Source: Streptomyces bottropensis ATCC 25435
GTDB taxonomy: Bacteria; Actinomycetota; Actinomycetes; Streptomycetales; Streptomycetaceae
DNA: 64,000 bases
Assembly: GCF_000383595.1 (NCBI RefSeq)
Contig: NZ_KB911581.1
Location: 6,097,519 to 6,161,518, forward strand
Direction: 5' to 3'
Of this stretch, positions 42,549-50,839 are shown in pieces (position 1 is the stretch's first letter; each line of letters begins with the position of its first letter). Under the pieces are notes generated by a model, which saw nothing but the letters and a program-made list of their open reading frames with translations, searched no databases and was not told where the DNA came from. The translations under genes and the position numbers were made by a program.

Positions 42549-43208
42549 ATGTGGTCCCAGGATCGTCATCACGACGTCGGCGCGTACGCGCTGGGCGTGC
42601 TGGACGAGGTGGATTCGTTCCACTTCGAGGACCATGTCCGCGACTGCCCCCAGTGCGCGCTACAGGTCACCGAGTTCCGTCCGGCTGCCCGGCAGCTGAT
42701 GCTCTACCGCAACGCCACACCGCGCTCCGTGCACCCCTTCGCGGCCCCCGGCCCTCGGATGCTCGGACGGCTGCTCGACGAGGTGGCCACCCGGCACCGG
42801 GCCAGGCGCAGGCGCTGGCTGTTCGCGCTGGCGGCCTCCGTGGTCATCGCCGTGGGCGGCCCCGCCGTGGCCGTTCTCGCAGGTCCGGGCGATGCTCCGG
42901 ACACCGTCGCCGCCACCGACACCAAGACGGGCGTATGGGCCGAGGTCAAGGCCGAGGAGCGGCTCTGGGGCAGCGACATCGAGCTGAAGGTCAAGGAGGC
43001 CGACGGCGCCCACGCCTGCCGGCTCGTCGTGATCGGCAAGGACGGCTCCGAGGAGACGGCCGCCAACTGGAAGTCCCCCGAGGGCGCCGACAAGGCCTCC
43101 GAGATGATGGGGGGCACCGCCATGCGGCGCGAGGACATCAGCCACTTCGAGGTGCGCAGCCAGGAGGGGGAACTTCTGGTGACCCTCAAGGCCCCCGCCT
43201 GGCGCTGA
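42549..43208 (+). CDS. Zinc-finger (HC2-type) membrane anti-sigma-like protein
   Basis: A 219-residue protein. N-terminal anti-sigma zinc motif HHDVGAYALGVLDEVDSFHF..HVRDCPQC (HxxxCxxC spacing), one TM helix (~residues 100-120, WLFALAASVVIAVGGPAVAVLAG), and an extracytoplasmic beta domain (TGVWAEVKAEERLWGSDIELKVKEADGAHACRL). Start at 42549 behind GAGGAA. By family knowledge the N-terminal part holds the ECF sigma factor inactive at the membrane. The sigma gene sits 0.9 kb upstream in the same direction. Confidence 0.88.
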   Translation: MWSQDRHHDVGAYALGVLDEVDSFHFEDHVRDCPQCALQVTEFRPAARQLMLYRNATPRSVHPFAAPGPRMLGRLLDEVATRHRARRRRWLFALAASVVIAVGGPAVAVLAGPGDAPDTVAATDTKTGVWAEVKAEERLWGSDIELKVKEADGAHACRLVVIGKDGSEETAANWKSPEGADKASEMMGGTAMRREDISHFEVRSQEGELLVTLKAPAWR

Positions 43209-43327
43209 CCGGCCCGTCGAACCGCCTGCGAACCCGCGCGGAATTGGTCCGTACCTTCAATGGTTGCGGATCATGGTCGGCCTCGGATCCGAAGGACGTC
43301 CGGTGACATCCGGGCCGCGCCGACGCC

Positions 43328-44197
43328 CTACTTGAGCAACCGTGACAGCCGTCGGTCGGCGAGCGGTTTGCCGCCCGTCTGACACGTCGGGCAGTACTGC
43401 AGCGAGGAGTCGCTGAACGAGACCTCCCGGACGGTGTCACCGCACACCGGGCAGGGCTCACCGGCCCGGCCGTGCACGCGCAGCCCGCTCTTCTTCTCCG
43501 CCTTCAGCCGCCCGGCCGCCAGCCCCCGGGAGCGCTCCACGGCCTCGGTGAGCGTGGTGCGCAGCGCCTCGTAGAGATGCCGGGTCTCCTCCGGCCTCAG
43601 GGACGAGGCCAGCTTGAAGGGCGACATTCTCGCGGCGTGCAGGATCTCGTCGCTGTACGCGTTCCCGATCCCCGCGATCAGGCTCTGGTCGCGCAGCGCG
43701 CCCTTGATCTGCCGCCGCTCGCCCGCGAGCAGCCCGGCGAACCGGGTCACGTCGAACTCGTCGGCGAGGGGATCCGGACCGAGCCGTGCGACGCCCGGGA
43801 CCTGCGCCGGGTCCCGTACGACGTACACCGCCAGCCGCTTCTGGGTGCCGGCCTCGGTGAGGTCGAAACCCTCGCCGCTCTCCAGGGCGACCCGCAGCGC
43901 CAGCGGACTCTTGCCGCCCGGCCGCGGCGGGGCGTCCGGCAGCCGGTCCTTCCACTGCAGCCACCCCGCGCGCGCCAGATGGGTCACGAGGTGCAGCTCT
44001 CCCCCGTCCGCCTCGACGCCGAGGAACTTCCCGTAGCGCCGTACGCCGGTGACCTCGCGCCCCTCGAACGCGGTGACCGGGGGGTCGTACGTCTTCAGCA
44101 CGCTGATCGCCACGGGGAGCACGCGCCGGACCCGATGACCGACGAGGCTCCCCACCAGGAAGTCCCGGAGCGCTTCGACTTCGGGCAGTTCAGGCAT
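43328..44197 (-). CDS. Fpg/Nei-family DNA glycosylase
   Basis: A 289-residue base-excision repair glycosylase/AP lyase. It begins MPELPEVEALRDFL, giving the catalytic Pro2 and Glu3, has the lysine in RRYGKFLGVE, the helix-two-turn-helix IAGIGNAYSDEILHAARMSPF, and a C-terminal zinc finger CPVCGDTVRE..YCPTCQ (C-x2-C-x16-C-x2-C). The Arg that Fpg normally places before YCPxCQ (GRGT-like) is replaced by SSLQ, so lesion range may differ from classical 8-oxoG glycosylase; hence no fpg/nei symbol is given. Convergent with the anti-sigma-like gene. Confidence 0.92.
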   Translation of the reverse strand: MPELPEVEALRDFLVGSLVGHRVRRVLPVAISVLKTYDPPVTAFEGREVTGVRRYGKFLGVEADGGELHLVTHLARAGWLQWKDRLPDAPPRPGGKSPLALRVALESGEGFDLTEAGTQKRLAVYVVRDPAQVPGVARLGPDPLADEFDVTRFAGLLAGERRQIKGALRDQSLIAGIGNAYSDEILHAARMSPFKLASSLRPEETRHLYEALRTTLTEAVERSRGLAAGRLKAEKKSGLRVHGRAGEPCPVCGDTVREVSFSDSSLQYCPTCQTGGKPLADRRLSRLLK

Positions 44198-44260
44198 ACG
44201 TCAAGGGTGCCACGGGGCGCGACGGGGTGCTGCGGGGTGCATGGTGCGGGCCGGGTGGGC

Positions 44261-44410
44261 CTGCTCGCGCGGTCCCCGCACCCCTGAAACCCAGACCCTG
44301 GCGGGCCTGAGAAGCCACAGCCCCGCCGGCCTTGTAGGCGACGGGGACGCGAGGGGACAGCACGGGGCGCGGCCCCTGCTTTTCAGGGGCGCGGGGAACT
44401 GCGCGACCAG
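44261..44410. repeat. Inverted pair of the dispersed intergenic repeat (copies 4 and 5)
   Basis: A minus-orientation copy at 44261-44289 (reverse of TTTCAGGGGTGCGGGGACCG) faces a plus-orientation copy at 44381-44410 (TTTCAGGGGCGCGGGGAACT then GCGCGACCAG), ~90 bases apart. The pair can fold into a large hairpin. It fills the gap between the glycosylase and the phosphatase genes, where no gene is visible. Confidence 0.75.
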
Positions 44411-44457
44411 CCCTTACGGGACCCGCGCCCGCCGACGCACCGCAACCCACCACCCCC

Positions 44458-46560
44458 CTAGGCACCCCCACCCGCACCTCCACCCGGCAGCAGAAACTCG
44501 CACCACACGCACTTCCCCCCACCCCGGGCCTCCACCCCCCACACATCCGTCAGCCGGTCCACGAGCATCAACCCCCGCCCCGACACTCCCGCCTCCCCCG
44601 CCTCCCGCCGCCGCGGCAACGCGCTGGAGGAGTCCTCCACCTCCACCCGCAACCGCCGGTCCGACCCCACCAGCGCCCGCAGCGTCACGATCGCGGCCCC
44701 TTCCGTGTGCATGAGCGCGTTGGTGATCAGCTCGTCGGCGACGAGCTCGATCTCGTCGGCCCGCTCCCGCGCCCCCCACGTACGGACGGCCGCGCCGATC
44801 ATGTGCCGCGCCTCCGTGAGCGCCTCCGGATCGCCCGGCCCCACGTGCTGCTGGAGCCGCCCGCCGGGCTGCTCGGCGCTGCGGCTGCGGCGGCGCAGCA
44901 GGAGCAGGGCCACGTCGTCGTCACCGCCCCGCTCCTCCGCCACGTCGATGAGCCGGTCGGCGAGATCGTCGACGTCGTCGGGCCCGGTGGCGATCAGCGC
45001 CCGTAGCGTCCGCATGCCCTCGTCGAGGTCGGCGCCCGGTTCCTCGATGAGACCGTCGGTGCACAGCAGGAGCGTCTGGCCGGGGTCCAGCTCGACGGCG
45101 GTCACCGGGTACTCCAGGCCCCCGAACTCGGCGGACAGCCCGAGCGGCAGCCCTCCGTCCACGGTCACCCGGTGACAGCTGCCGTCGGTGTGCCGGATCA
45201 GCGGGTCGATGTGCCCGGCCCGGACCACCTGGACCACTCCGGTGGCCAGATCGGCCTCCGCGTACAGGCAGGTGGCGAAGCGGTCGGTGTCGAGTTCGTG
45301 GAGGAAGGCGGAGGCGCGGGCCATCACGGTGGCCGGGGTGTGGCCCTCGGTGGCGTAGGCCTTCAGGACGATGCGCAGCTGGCCCATGACGGCCGCCGCG
45401 TGCGTGTCGTGGCCCTGGACGTCGCCGATGACCGCGCCGACCCGCCCGCCGGGCAGCGGGATGAGGTCGTACCAGTCGCCGCCGATGTCCCGGCCGAAGG
45501 AGCCGCCGAAGGACGCGGCCCGGTAGCGGACGGCGATGTCGGCGCCCGGGACGCTGGGGATGGACCGGGGCAGCATGGCCTGCTGGAGGCCCTCGGCGAG
45601 ATCCTTCTCCTGCTCGTAGAACATGGCCCGCTGCAGGCTCTGGGCGATGCTGCTGCCGAGCGCGATGAGGACGTCGCGCTCCTCTGAGCTGAAGCCCCGC
45701 CGGTCGTTGTAGAGCAGCCCCATCGCGCCGATGGGGCGGGCCTGCACGATCAGCGGCAGATAGGCGGCGGAGGTGATCTTGAGGTCGGTGATGTGCGGCC
45801 ACAGCAACGGATACGACTCGGCGAACTCCTCCGGCGACTCGATGAAGTGCGGTACGAGCTGCCGTACGACCTCGTTCATCGGGTACTTCACGTCCAGGCG
45901 GGTGACGCGGGTGCCGGGCACGTAGCTGTCCTGGGGGCCGGCCGCGACCATCCGGATCCGTCCGGCCTCCACCAGGCCCATGACCAGGCTGGTCGCGCCC
46001 AGGTGGGTGAGGCCGTCGGTGTCCTCCAGGACGTCGATCACGTCCTGGACGGTCCGGGCGTGGGCCAGGGCGGCGGTGATGATCTGGACGACGTTGGGCT
46101 GTCTGCGGCGGGCCTCGTCGTGCGCGGCCCGCTCGGTGCGGGAGCGGATCTCGCGCAGTTCCCGGGTGGCGTCGCGGACGATGCCGATGACCCGGTACGG
46201 CCGGCCCGTCGCGTCGCGCCGGATGTAGCCCTGGGTGTGGGTCCAGCGCATGGTGCCGTCGCGCAGCCGGAGGCGGAAGTAGGCGCCGTAGTTCTCGCTG
46301 CCGTCCTTGAGCGCCTGGGAGACGAGGGTGTCGAGTCTGCGGCCCTCCATCGGGGGCACCCGCAGCGACAGGGTCTCGGGGTTGCCGTCGTATTCGTCCG
46401 GGCGCACGTCGAAGATCTCGTGGGCGGTGGCGTCCATGTGGAACGCACCGGCGTCGAGGTCCCAGTCGAAGGTGCCCATGAGGTTGAGCGCCAGGACCGG
46501 GTCCGGGTGGGCGAGCCAGTCGTCCGGGACGTCAGAAGCGCTCGCTCCCCGATCAACCAT
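44458..46560 (-). CDS. SpoIIE-type PP2C phosphatase with PAS, GAF and anti-sigma-like ATPase domains
   Basis: A 700-residue regulator: PAS (~20-140, ALNLMGTFDWDLDAGAFHMD..GIVRDATRELREI), GAF (~155-320, FSSEERDVLIALGSSIAQSLQRAMFYEQEK), PP2C/SpoIIE (~325-560; RYRAASFGGSFGRDIGGDWYDLIPLPGGR, IGDVQGHDTHAAAVMGQLR, GGDDDVALLLL) and HATPase_c of the RsbW type (~575-695, ELVADELITNALMHTEG, GRGLMLVDRLTD). It combines a phosphatase for an anti-anti-sigma partner with a kinase-like module, a Streptomyces speciality for stress or developmental sigma control. The partner antagonist is not in the window. The start faces the lipase-maturation gene. Confidence 0.95.
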   Translation of the reverse strand: MVDRGASASDVPDDWLAHPDPVLALNLMGTFDWDLDAGAFHMDATAHEIFDVRPDEYDGNPETLSLRVPPMEGRRLDTLVSQALKDGSENYGAYFRLRLRDGTMRWTHTQGYIRRDATGRPYRVIGIVRDATRELREIRSRTERAAHDEARRRQPNVVQIITAALAHARTVQDVIDVLEDTDGLTHLGATSLVMGLVEAGRIRMVAAGPQDSYVPGTRVTRLDVKYPMNEVVRQLVPHFIESPEEFAESYPLLWPHITDLKITSAAYLPLIVQARPIGAMGLLYNDRRGFSSEERDVLIALGSSIAQSLQRAMFYEQEKDLAEGLQQAMLPRSIPSVPGADIAVRYRAASFGGSFGRDIGGDWYDLIPLPGGRVGAVIGDVQGHDTHAAAVMGQLRIVLKAYATEGHTPATVMARASAFLHELDTDRFATCLYAEADLATGVVQVVRAGHIDPLIRHTDGSCHRVTVDGGLPLGLSAEFGGLEYPVTAVELDPGQTLLLCTDGLIEEPGADLDEGMRTLRALIATGPDDVDDLADRLIDVAEERGGDDDVALLLLRRRSRSAEQPGGRLQQHVGPGDPEALTEARHMIGAAVRTWGARERADEIELVADELITNALMHTEGAAIVTLRALVGSDRRLRVEVEDSSSALPRRREAGEAGVSGRGLMLVDRLTDVWGVEARGGGKCVWCEFLLPGGGAGGGA

Positions 46561-46636
46561 GGGGCCACTTTGACAGCATTCACCCGATTATTCGAGTGGA
46601 GGGAGCATCGTCGACGCACTCTCTATCGTCAGTGGT

Positions 46637-48067
46637 GTGGACTGGTTCACCGCGCCCGACCTCTGGCTGAGCAGACTGATCTTCCAGCGTTCGCTGGCCG
46701 CCGTCTATCTGGTCGCGTTCCTGGGTGCGGCCCTGCAGTTCCGCGCGCTGATCGGGGAGCACGGGATGCTGCCGGTGCCCCGCTTCGTCGAGCGGGTGCC
46801 GTTCCGGCGGGCGCCGAGCGTGTTCCACCGCCACTATTCGGACCGTTTCTTCGCGGGGTGGGCCTGGGCGGGCTGCGTGGTCTCGGCGGCGCTCGTCGCG
46901 GGGCTGGACGCGCTGCTGCCGCTCTGGGCGGCCATGCTGCTGTGGTCCGTGCCGTGGGCGATGTACCTGTCGATCGTGAACGTCGGGCAGACCTGGTACG
47001 CGTTCGGCTGGGAGTCTCTGCTCCTGGAGACCGGCTTCCTGGCCGTCCTCCTCGGCAACGACGAGGTGGCGCCCCCGGTGGTGGTGCTGTTCCTGCTGCG
47101 CTGGGTGCTGTTCCGGGTCGAGTTCGGCGCCGGACTGATCAAGATGCGCGGCGACGCGTGCTGGCGGAAGCTGACCTGCCTCGACCACCACCACGAGACC
47201 CAGCCGATGCCCGGCCCGCTCAGCTGGTTCTTCCACCACCTGCCGAAGCCGTTCCACCGGGTCGAGGTTGCCGCCAACCACGTCACCCAGCTCGTGGTGC
47301 CGTTCCTGCTGTTCACCCCGCAGCCGATCGCGACGGCCGCGGCCTCGCTGATGATCCTGACCCAGCTGTGGCTGGTGCTGTCAGGCAACTTCGCCTGGCT
47401 GAACTGGATCACGATCGTGCTGGCCCTGTCCGCGGTCGACTTCGGCAGCCCCGCGCCGGCCCCGGACACCCCCGGCACGCCCCTGTGGTACACGGTCCTC
47501 GTGCTCGCCGTAGCCGCCCTGCTCCTCGGTCTCAGCTACCACCCCGTCCGCAACATGATCTCCCGGCGCCAGGTCATGAACCGCTCCTTCGACCCGTTGC
47601 ACCTGGTCAACAGCTACGGGGCGTTCGGGAGTGTCAGCCGGGTGCGGTACGAGGTGGTGATCGAGGGCACGGCGGACGACGTGCCGCGCGAGGACTCCGA
47701 GTGGCGGGAGTACGAGTTCCGGGGCAAGCCGGGCGATCCGCGACGCTGGCCGCGCCAGTTCGCCCCCCACCATCTGCGGCTCGACTGGCTGATGTGGTTC
47801 GCCGCGCTCTCCCCCGCGTACGCCGGATCCTGGTTCGGCGCGCTGATGGAGCGGCTCCTGGAGAACGACCGCGACACCCTGCGGCTGCTGCGCCGCTCCC
47901 CGTTCCCCACCGACGCCCCGCCCCGGTTCGTCCGTGCCCGCCTCTTCCGCTACCGCTACACGACCTGGCGCGAACTGCGGGAGACCGGCGCGTGCTGGGA
48001 GCGGACGTACGTGCGGGAGTTCATGCCGCCGACGCGGCTGGCCGGACCGCCCGCGCGGACGCCGTAG
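46637..48067 (+). CDS. Lipase maturation factor-like membrane protein
   Basis: A 476-residue membrane protein with about six TM helices in the first ~300 residues and a C-terminal beta-rich domain. Typical LMF1 family pieces: LWLSRLIFQRSLAAVYLVAFLGAALQFRALIGEHGMLP, WESLLLETGFLAVLL, LIKMRGDACWRKLTCLDHHHETQPMP, LHLVNSYGAFGSVSR and YEFRGKPGDPRRWPRQFAPHHLRLDWLMWFAAL. The family folds lipases in animals; the bacterial role is unknown. GTG start at 46637. It is divergent from the phosphatase gene by 76 bases. Confidence 0.92.
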   Translation: MDWFTAPDLWLSRLIFQRSLAAVYLVAFLGAALQFRALIGEHGMLPVPRFVERVPFRRAPSVFHRHYSDRFFAGWAWAGCVVSAALVAGLDALLPLWAAMLLWSVPWAMYLSIVNVGQTWYAFGWESLLLETGFLAVLLGNDEVAPPVVVLFLLRWVLFRVEFGAGLIKMRGDACWRKLTCLDHHHETQPMPGPLSWFFHHLPKPFHRVEVAANHVTQLVVPFLLFTPQPIATAAASLMILTQLWLVLSGNFAWLNWITIVLALSAVDFGSPAPAPDTPGTPLWYTVLVLAVAALLLGLSYHPVRNMISRRQVMNRSFDPLHLVNSYGAFGSVSRVRYEVVIEGTADDVPREDSEWREYEFRGKPGDPRRWPRQFAPHHLRLDWLMWFAALSPAYAGSWFGALMERLLENDRDTLRLLRRSPFPTDAPPRFVRARLFRYRYTTWRELRETGACWERTYVREFMPPTRLAGPPARTP

Positions 48068-48213
48068 CGGGCCACGGACGGACTTCTTCGCGGGGGACCC
48101 TCGACGCGGGGCAGCGCCGCAGGGCACAGTGCTCCCGTACTCGGTCCCTACTCACGGGTACGTACCTGCGTCGCGTACGACACCGACGCGCCCGACACCG
48201 CCAGGGAGCGCCC

Positions 48214-49575
48214 GTGACCAGCTGGGCCGGCCGGACCGCCGCCGAGATAGCCGCCGCCGTACGGGAGAAGCGCGTCACGCCGCGCGAGGTGGTGGCGGAT
48301 CATCTGGCCCGGATCGAGGCGCTGGACGGGCGGATCGGGGCGTTCCGCACGGTCCGGGCGGAGGCGGCGCCGGCCGAGGCGGACGAGGTGGCCGGCCGGG
48401 CCGATCTCGCCGAACTGCCGCTGGCGGGCGTGCCGGTGGCGATCAAGGACAACCTCGCCGTGCGGGGCGAGTCCACCCGGAACGGGTCCGACGCGACCCC
48501 GCGGACGCCGGCGGCGGGCGACCATGTGACCGTGGCCCGGCTGCGGGCGGCGGGCGCGGTGGTCGTGGGGCTCACGAACGTGCCCGAGCTGTGTGTCTTC
48601 GGGACCACGGACGGCGTGCACGGCACCGCCCGCAACCCCTGGGACACCTCGCGCACGGCGGGCGGCTCCTCGGGCGGCAGCGCGGCCGCGGTCGCCGCCG
48701 GGCTGGTGCCGCTGGCCCTCGGCAACGACGGGATGGGCTCACTGCGGATACCGGCGGCCAACTGCGGTCTGCTCGGCCTCAAGCCGGGCTTCGGTGTCGT
48801 CCCGGCGGACATCGGGCACGGCGACTGGTTCGGCATGTCGGAGAACGGCCCGCTGGCGACGACCGTCGAGGACACCCGTCTGATGTTCCGGATACTCGCG
48901 GGGACCGACACCGGCCCGATCTCCGCCATTGCCACCGCCGTGCCCGTGCCCGTGCCGAGCATCGCCCTGTCCGTGCGCAGCCCCCTGGTCGGCGTGACCG
49001 TCACCCGCCCGTACGCCGACGCCGCGCGCCGGGCGGCCGAGCTGCTGGCCGGGTCCGGGCTGACGGTCCGGCCGGCCGATCCGCCGTATCCCCTCTGGCT
49101 GGGCACGACCTCGCTGGCGCACTGGACGGCGGGCACGGCGGTGGATGCCGAGGGGCTCGATCCGAAGCTGCTCACCCGGCGCACGCGGGTGCACGCGGCC
49201 GTGGGACGCCGCTTCGTGAAGGGGGTGCGCGCGGGCGACCGCCGGGAGCTGCTGCGCCGTCGGCTGGAGCCGTTCTTCGCCGAGCACGACGTGCTGCTCA
49301 CCCCCGCGCTCGCCCGGCGCGGACCCGCCGCCGCGAACTGGCACGAGCGGGGATGGCTGCGCAATCTGCTGGTGAACACGAACTACTCGCCGCTGACACC
49401 GCCGTGGAACCTCACGGGCTGGCCGGCGATGTCCGTGCCGTTCGGCACACTGCCGTCAGGCGCGCCCTGCGCGGTGCAGCTGGTGGGCCGACCGGGCTCG
49501 GAGCCCGAACTCCTCGCGGTGGCGGGCCGGTTGGAGGAGCTGAACCCGTGGCGGCGGACGGCGCCGCTCGACTGA
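48214..49575 (+). CDS. Amidase (amidase-signature family)
   Basis: A 453-residue hydrolase. Catalytic Lys in PVAIKDNLAV, the Gly/Ser signature TSRTAGGSSGGSAAAVAAGL with the cis-Ser, and the nucleophile Ser in LGNDGMGSLRIPAANC, which departs from the usual GSDxGGSxRxPA (Asn for Ser and Met for Gly) but keeps the Asp and Ser. C-terminal GWPAMSVPFGTLPSGAPCAVQLVGRPGSE closes the fold. GTG start at 48214 behind GGGAG. Acts on an unknown amide; GatA is unlikely given the size and the lack of gatB/gatC nearby. Confidence 0.92.
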   Translation: MTSWAGRTAAEIAAAVREKRVTPREVVADHLARIEALDGRIGAFRTVRAEAAPAEADEVAGRADLAELPLAGVPVAIKDNLAVRGESTRNGSDATPRTPAAGDHVTVARLRAAGAVVVGLTNVPELCVFGTTDGVHGTARNPWDTSRTAGGSSGGSAAAVAAGLVPLALGNDGMGSLRIPAANCGLLGLKPGFGVVPADIGHGDWFGMSENGPLATTVEDTRLMFRILAGTDTGPISAIATAVPVPVPSIALSVRSPLVGVTVTRPYADAARRAAELLAGSGLTVRPADPPYPLWLGTTSLAHWTAGTAVDAEGLDPKLLTRRTRVHAAVGRRFVKGVRAGDRRELLRRRLEPFFAEHDVLLTPALARRGPAAANWHERGWLRNLLVNTNYSPLTPPWNLTGWPAMSVPFGTLPSGAPCAVQLVGRPGSEPELLAVAGRLEELNPWRRTAPLD

Positions 49576-49579
49576 CCGC

Positions 49580-49635
49580 GTCGCGGTGGCCGTGTCGCGG
49601 CGGCCCTGTCGCGGCGGCCGGCGTCGCGGCGGCTC
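49580..49635. repeat. Four-copy 14-bp tandem repeat after the amidase gene
   Basis: Units of GTCGCGG(C/T)GGCC plus two variable bases start at 49580, 49594, 49608 and 49623. They fill nearly the whole gap between the amidase stop and the end of the convergent GNAT gene. Confidence 0.85.
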
Positions 49636-49638
49636 GCG

Positions 49639-50121
49639 TCAGAGCGCCTTGTACATGATGTGCAGCCCCACCCGGCCGTCCTTCGGGTGCTCGAACGCGT
49701 CCGGCACGGTGCCGAGGACGGTGAAGCCGAGCGAGGTCCAGAGCCGTACGGCGGGGTTGGTCTCGACCACGGCGTTGAACACCATGCCCCGGAAACCCTG
49801 GGCCCCGGCCTCGGCGAGGACGTGTACGGCGAGGGCACGGCCGATGCCGCGGCCGCCGTGGTCGGGGTCGACCATGAAGCCCGCGTTGGCGACGCGGGCG
49901 GCGGGACCGCCGTAGTTGGGGGTGAGGAAGGCGGAGCCGATCAGCGCCCCTGTCTCGTCCTCGACGACGTACACGCGCTTGGCGGGGGCCATCCACAGAG
50001 CACGGGCTGCCTCTTCGGAGGTGTCCGGGTCCCAGGTGTAGGTGTCCCCGGCGGCGACGACGCGGTGCCAGAACGGCCAGATGCCGGGCCAGTCGTCGGC
50101 GGTGGCTTCTCTGATCTGCAT
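49639..50121 (-). CDS. GNAT N-acetyltransferase
   Basis: A 160-residue single-domain acetyltransferase: IREATADDWPGIWPFWHRVVAAGDTYTWD at the N-terminus, acetyl-CoA loop FMVDPDHGGRGIGRALAVHVL, and NAVVETNPAVRLWTSLGFTVLGTVPDAFEHP. The NPAVRLWTSLGF and GTVPDAF blocks resemble the phosphinothricin/L-amino-acid acetyltransferase side of the family. It starts 51 bases after the small peptide gene on the same strand and might be cotranscribed with it. Confidence 0.92.
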   Translation of the reverse strand: MQIREATADDWPGIWPFWHRVVAAGDTYTWDPDTSEEAARALWMAPAKRVYVVEDETGALIGSAFLTPNYGGPAARVANAGFMVDPDHGGRGIGRALAVHVLAEAGAQGFRGMVFNAVVETNPAVRLWTSLGFTVLGTVPDAFEHPKDGRVGLHIMYKAL

Positions 50122-50172
50122 GGGCGCGAGTCTGGCACGCCCATGCAGACGGCGATCACTTGATCCTGCCGG

Positions 50173-50343
50173 TCAGTCCACGCTGGGCAGGATGTGGGGC
50201 TCGGCGAGGTCGTCCTCGTAGCCCGCCAGTCGGATCGGGGCGGACCTGGCCCACACGTCCAGGCTGCCGAGTTCCTTCTTCGACCGGCCGCCCTCGGTGC
50301 GTTCCTTGGGGCGTTGATCGCCATTCGTCTTCTCTGGTGTCAC
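50173..50343 (-). CDS. 56-residue peptide, RiPP-precursor-like
   Basis: GTG start at 50343 behind AAGGAG with ideal spacing; stop at 50173. The first ~24 residues are charged and hydrophilic (EKTNGDQRPKERTEGGRSKKE), followed by LGSLDVWARSAPIRLAGYED and DLAEPHILPSVD. The charged leader-like half, the sharp change to a compact half containing Trp, His, Ser and Pro, and the neat SD argue for a real peptide rather than noise. It resembles peptides I have seen labelled as putative RiPP precursors in Streptomyces, but I cannot name the class and no maturation enzyme is recognisable nearby other than the GNAT downstream. It lacks cysteines, so it is not a classical lanthipeptide or sactipeptide. Confidence 0.68.
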   Translation of the reverse strand: MTPEKTNGDQRPKERTEGGRSKKELGSLDVWARSAPIRLAGYEDDLAEPHILPSVD

Positions 50344-50839
50344 CGCGCACTCCTTATGTGTCGGGTCACCCTCGGGACGTCGGCCCAGCTTGCCGCTGCG
50401 CGTCTGGCGTCCACTCGGGTCTGAGTCGATGTCAGTTCGGACGCGGTGGCGCCGGATCGTCTGGGTGTGAGAGCAGGCCGTGGTGACCGGCTTGTCCCGG
50501 GACGGACCGTGGGTGTGGGTGGGACCCAAATAAGGCTGTCCGTCCGGTACAGAGTAACCAAATGAGCGGGTGGCCGCTCTATGGGGCTGAAAACAAGAGG
50601 TAACTGTCTTGAGTCGTTCAGCGCCCAGCACGCCTTACTCTAGGGCAATTTAACCCATTTGATGGGTTTTCCCATCACCCGTTCGGCTCAGCACTCGCAC
50701 CCCGCACCGGCCCGACGACCCATCGGATCACCGGCCTCGGCGCGTAGTTCAGGTCCTGTTGGCCGGATCGCAAGCCGACCATGATCTGCTCATGTGCCGC
50801 AACGGCATTTCTCACGGGCGGACTCGGGAGGACCGGCGG
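50344..50839. other. ~500-bp A/T-richer intergenic region upstream of the small peptide gene
   Basis: The right half (about 50530-50690) is clearly lower in GC than anything around it. It has a 17-bp dyad AACCCAT-TTG-ATGGGTT at 50652-50668 followed on the plus strand by TT and a third CCCAT half-site. Long promoter/leader for the peptide gene, or a small RNA on the plus strand ending at this hairpin, are both possible. No protein gene is supported. Confidence 0.5.
50652..50668. promoter_or_regulatory. 17-bp dyad upstream of the peptide and HD-like genes
   Basis: AACCCAT-TTG-ATGGGTT with another CCCAT at 50671. Depending on strand it can be read as an operator for a dimeric repressor or as a small terminator-like hairpin followed by T residues. 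Confidence 0.5.
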
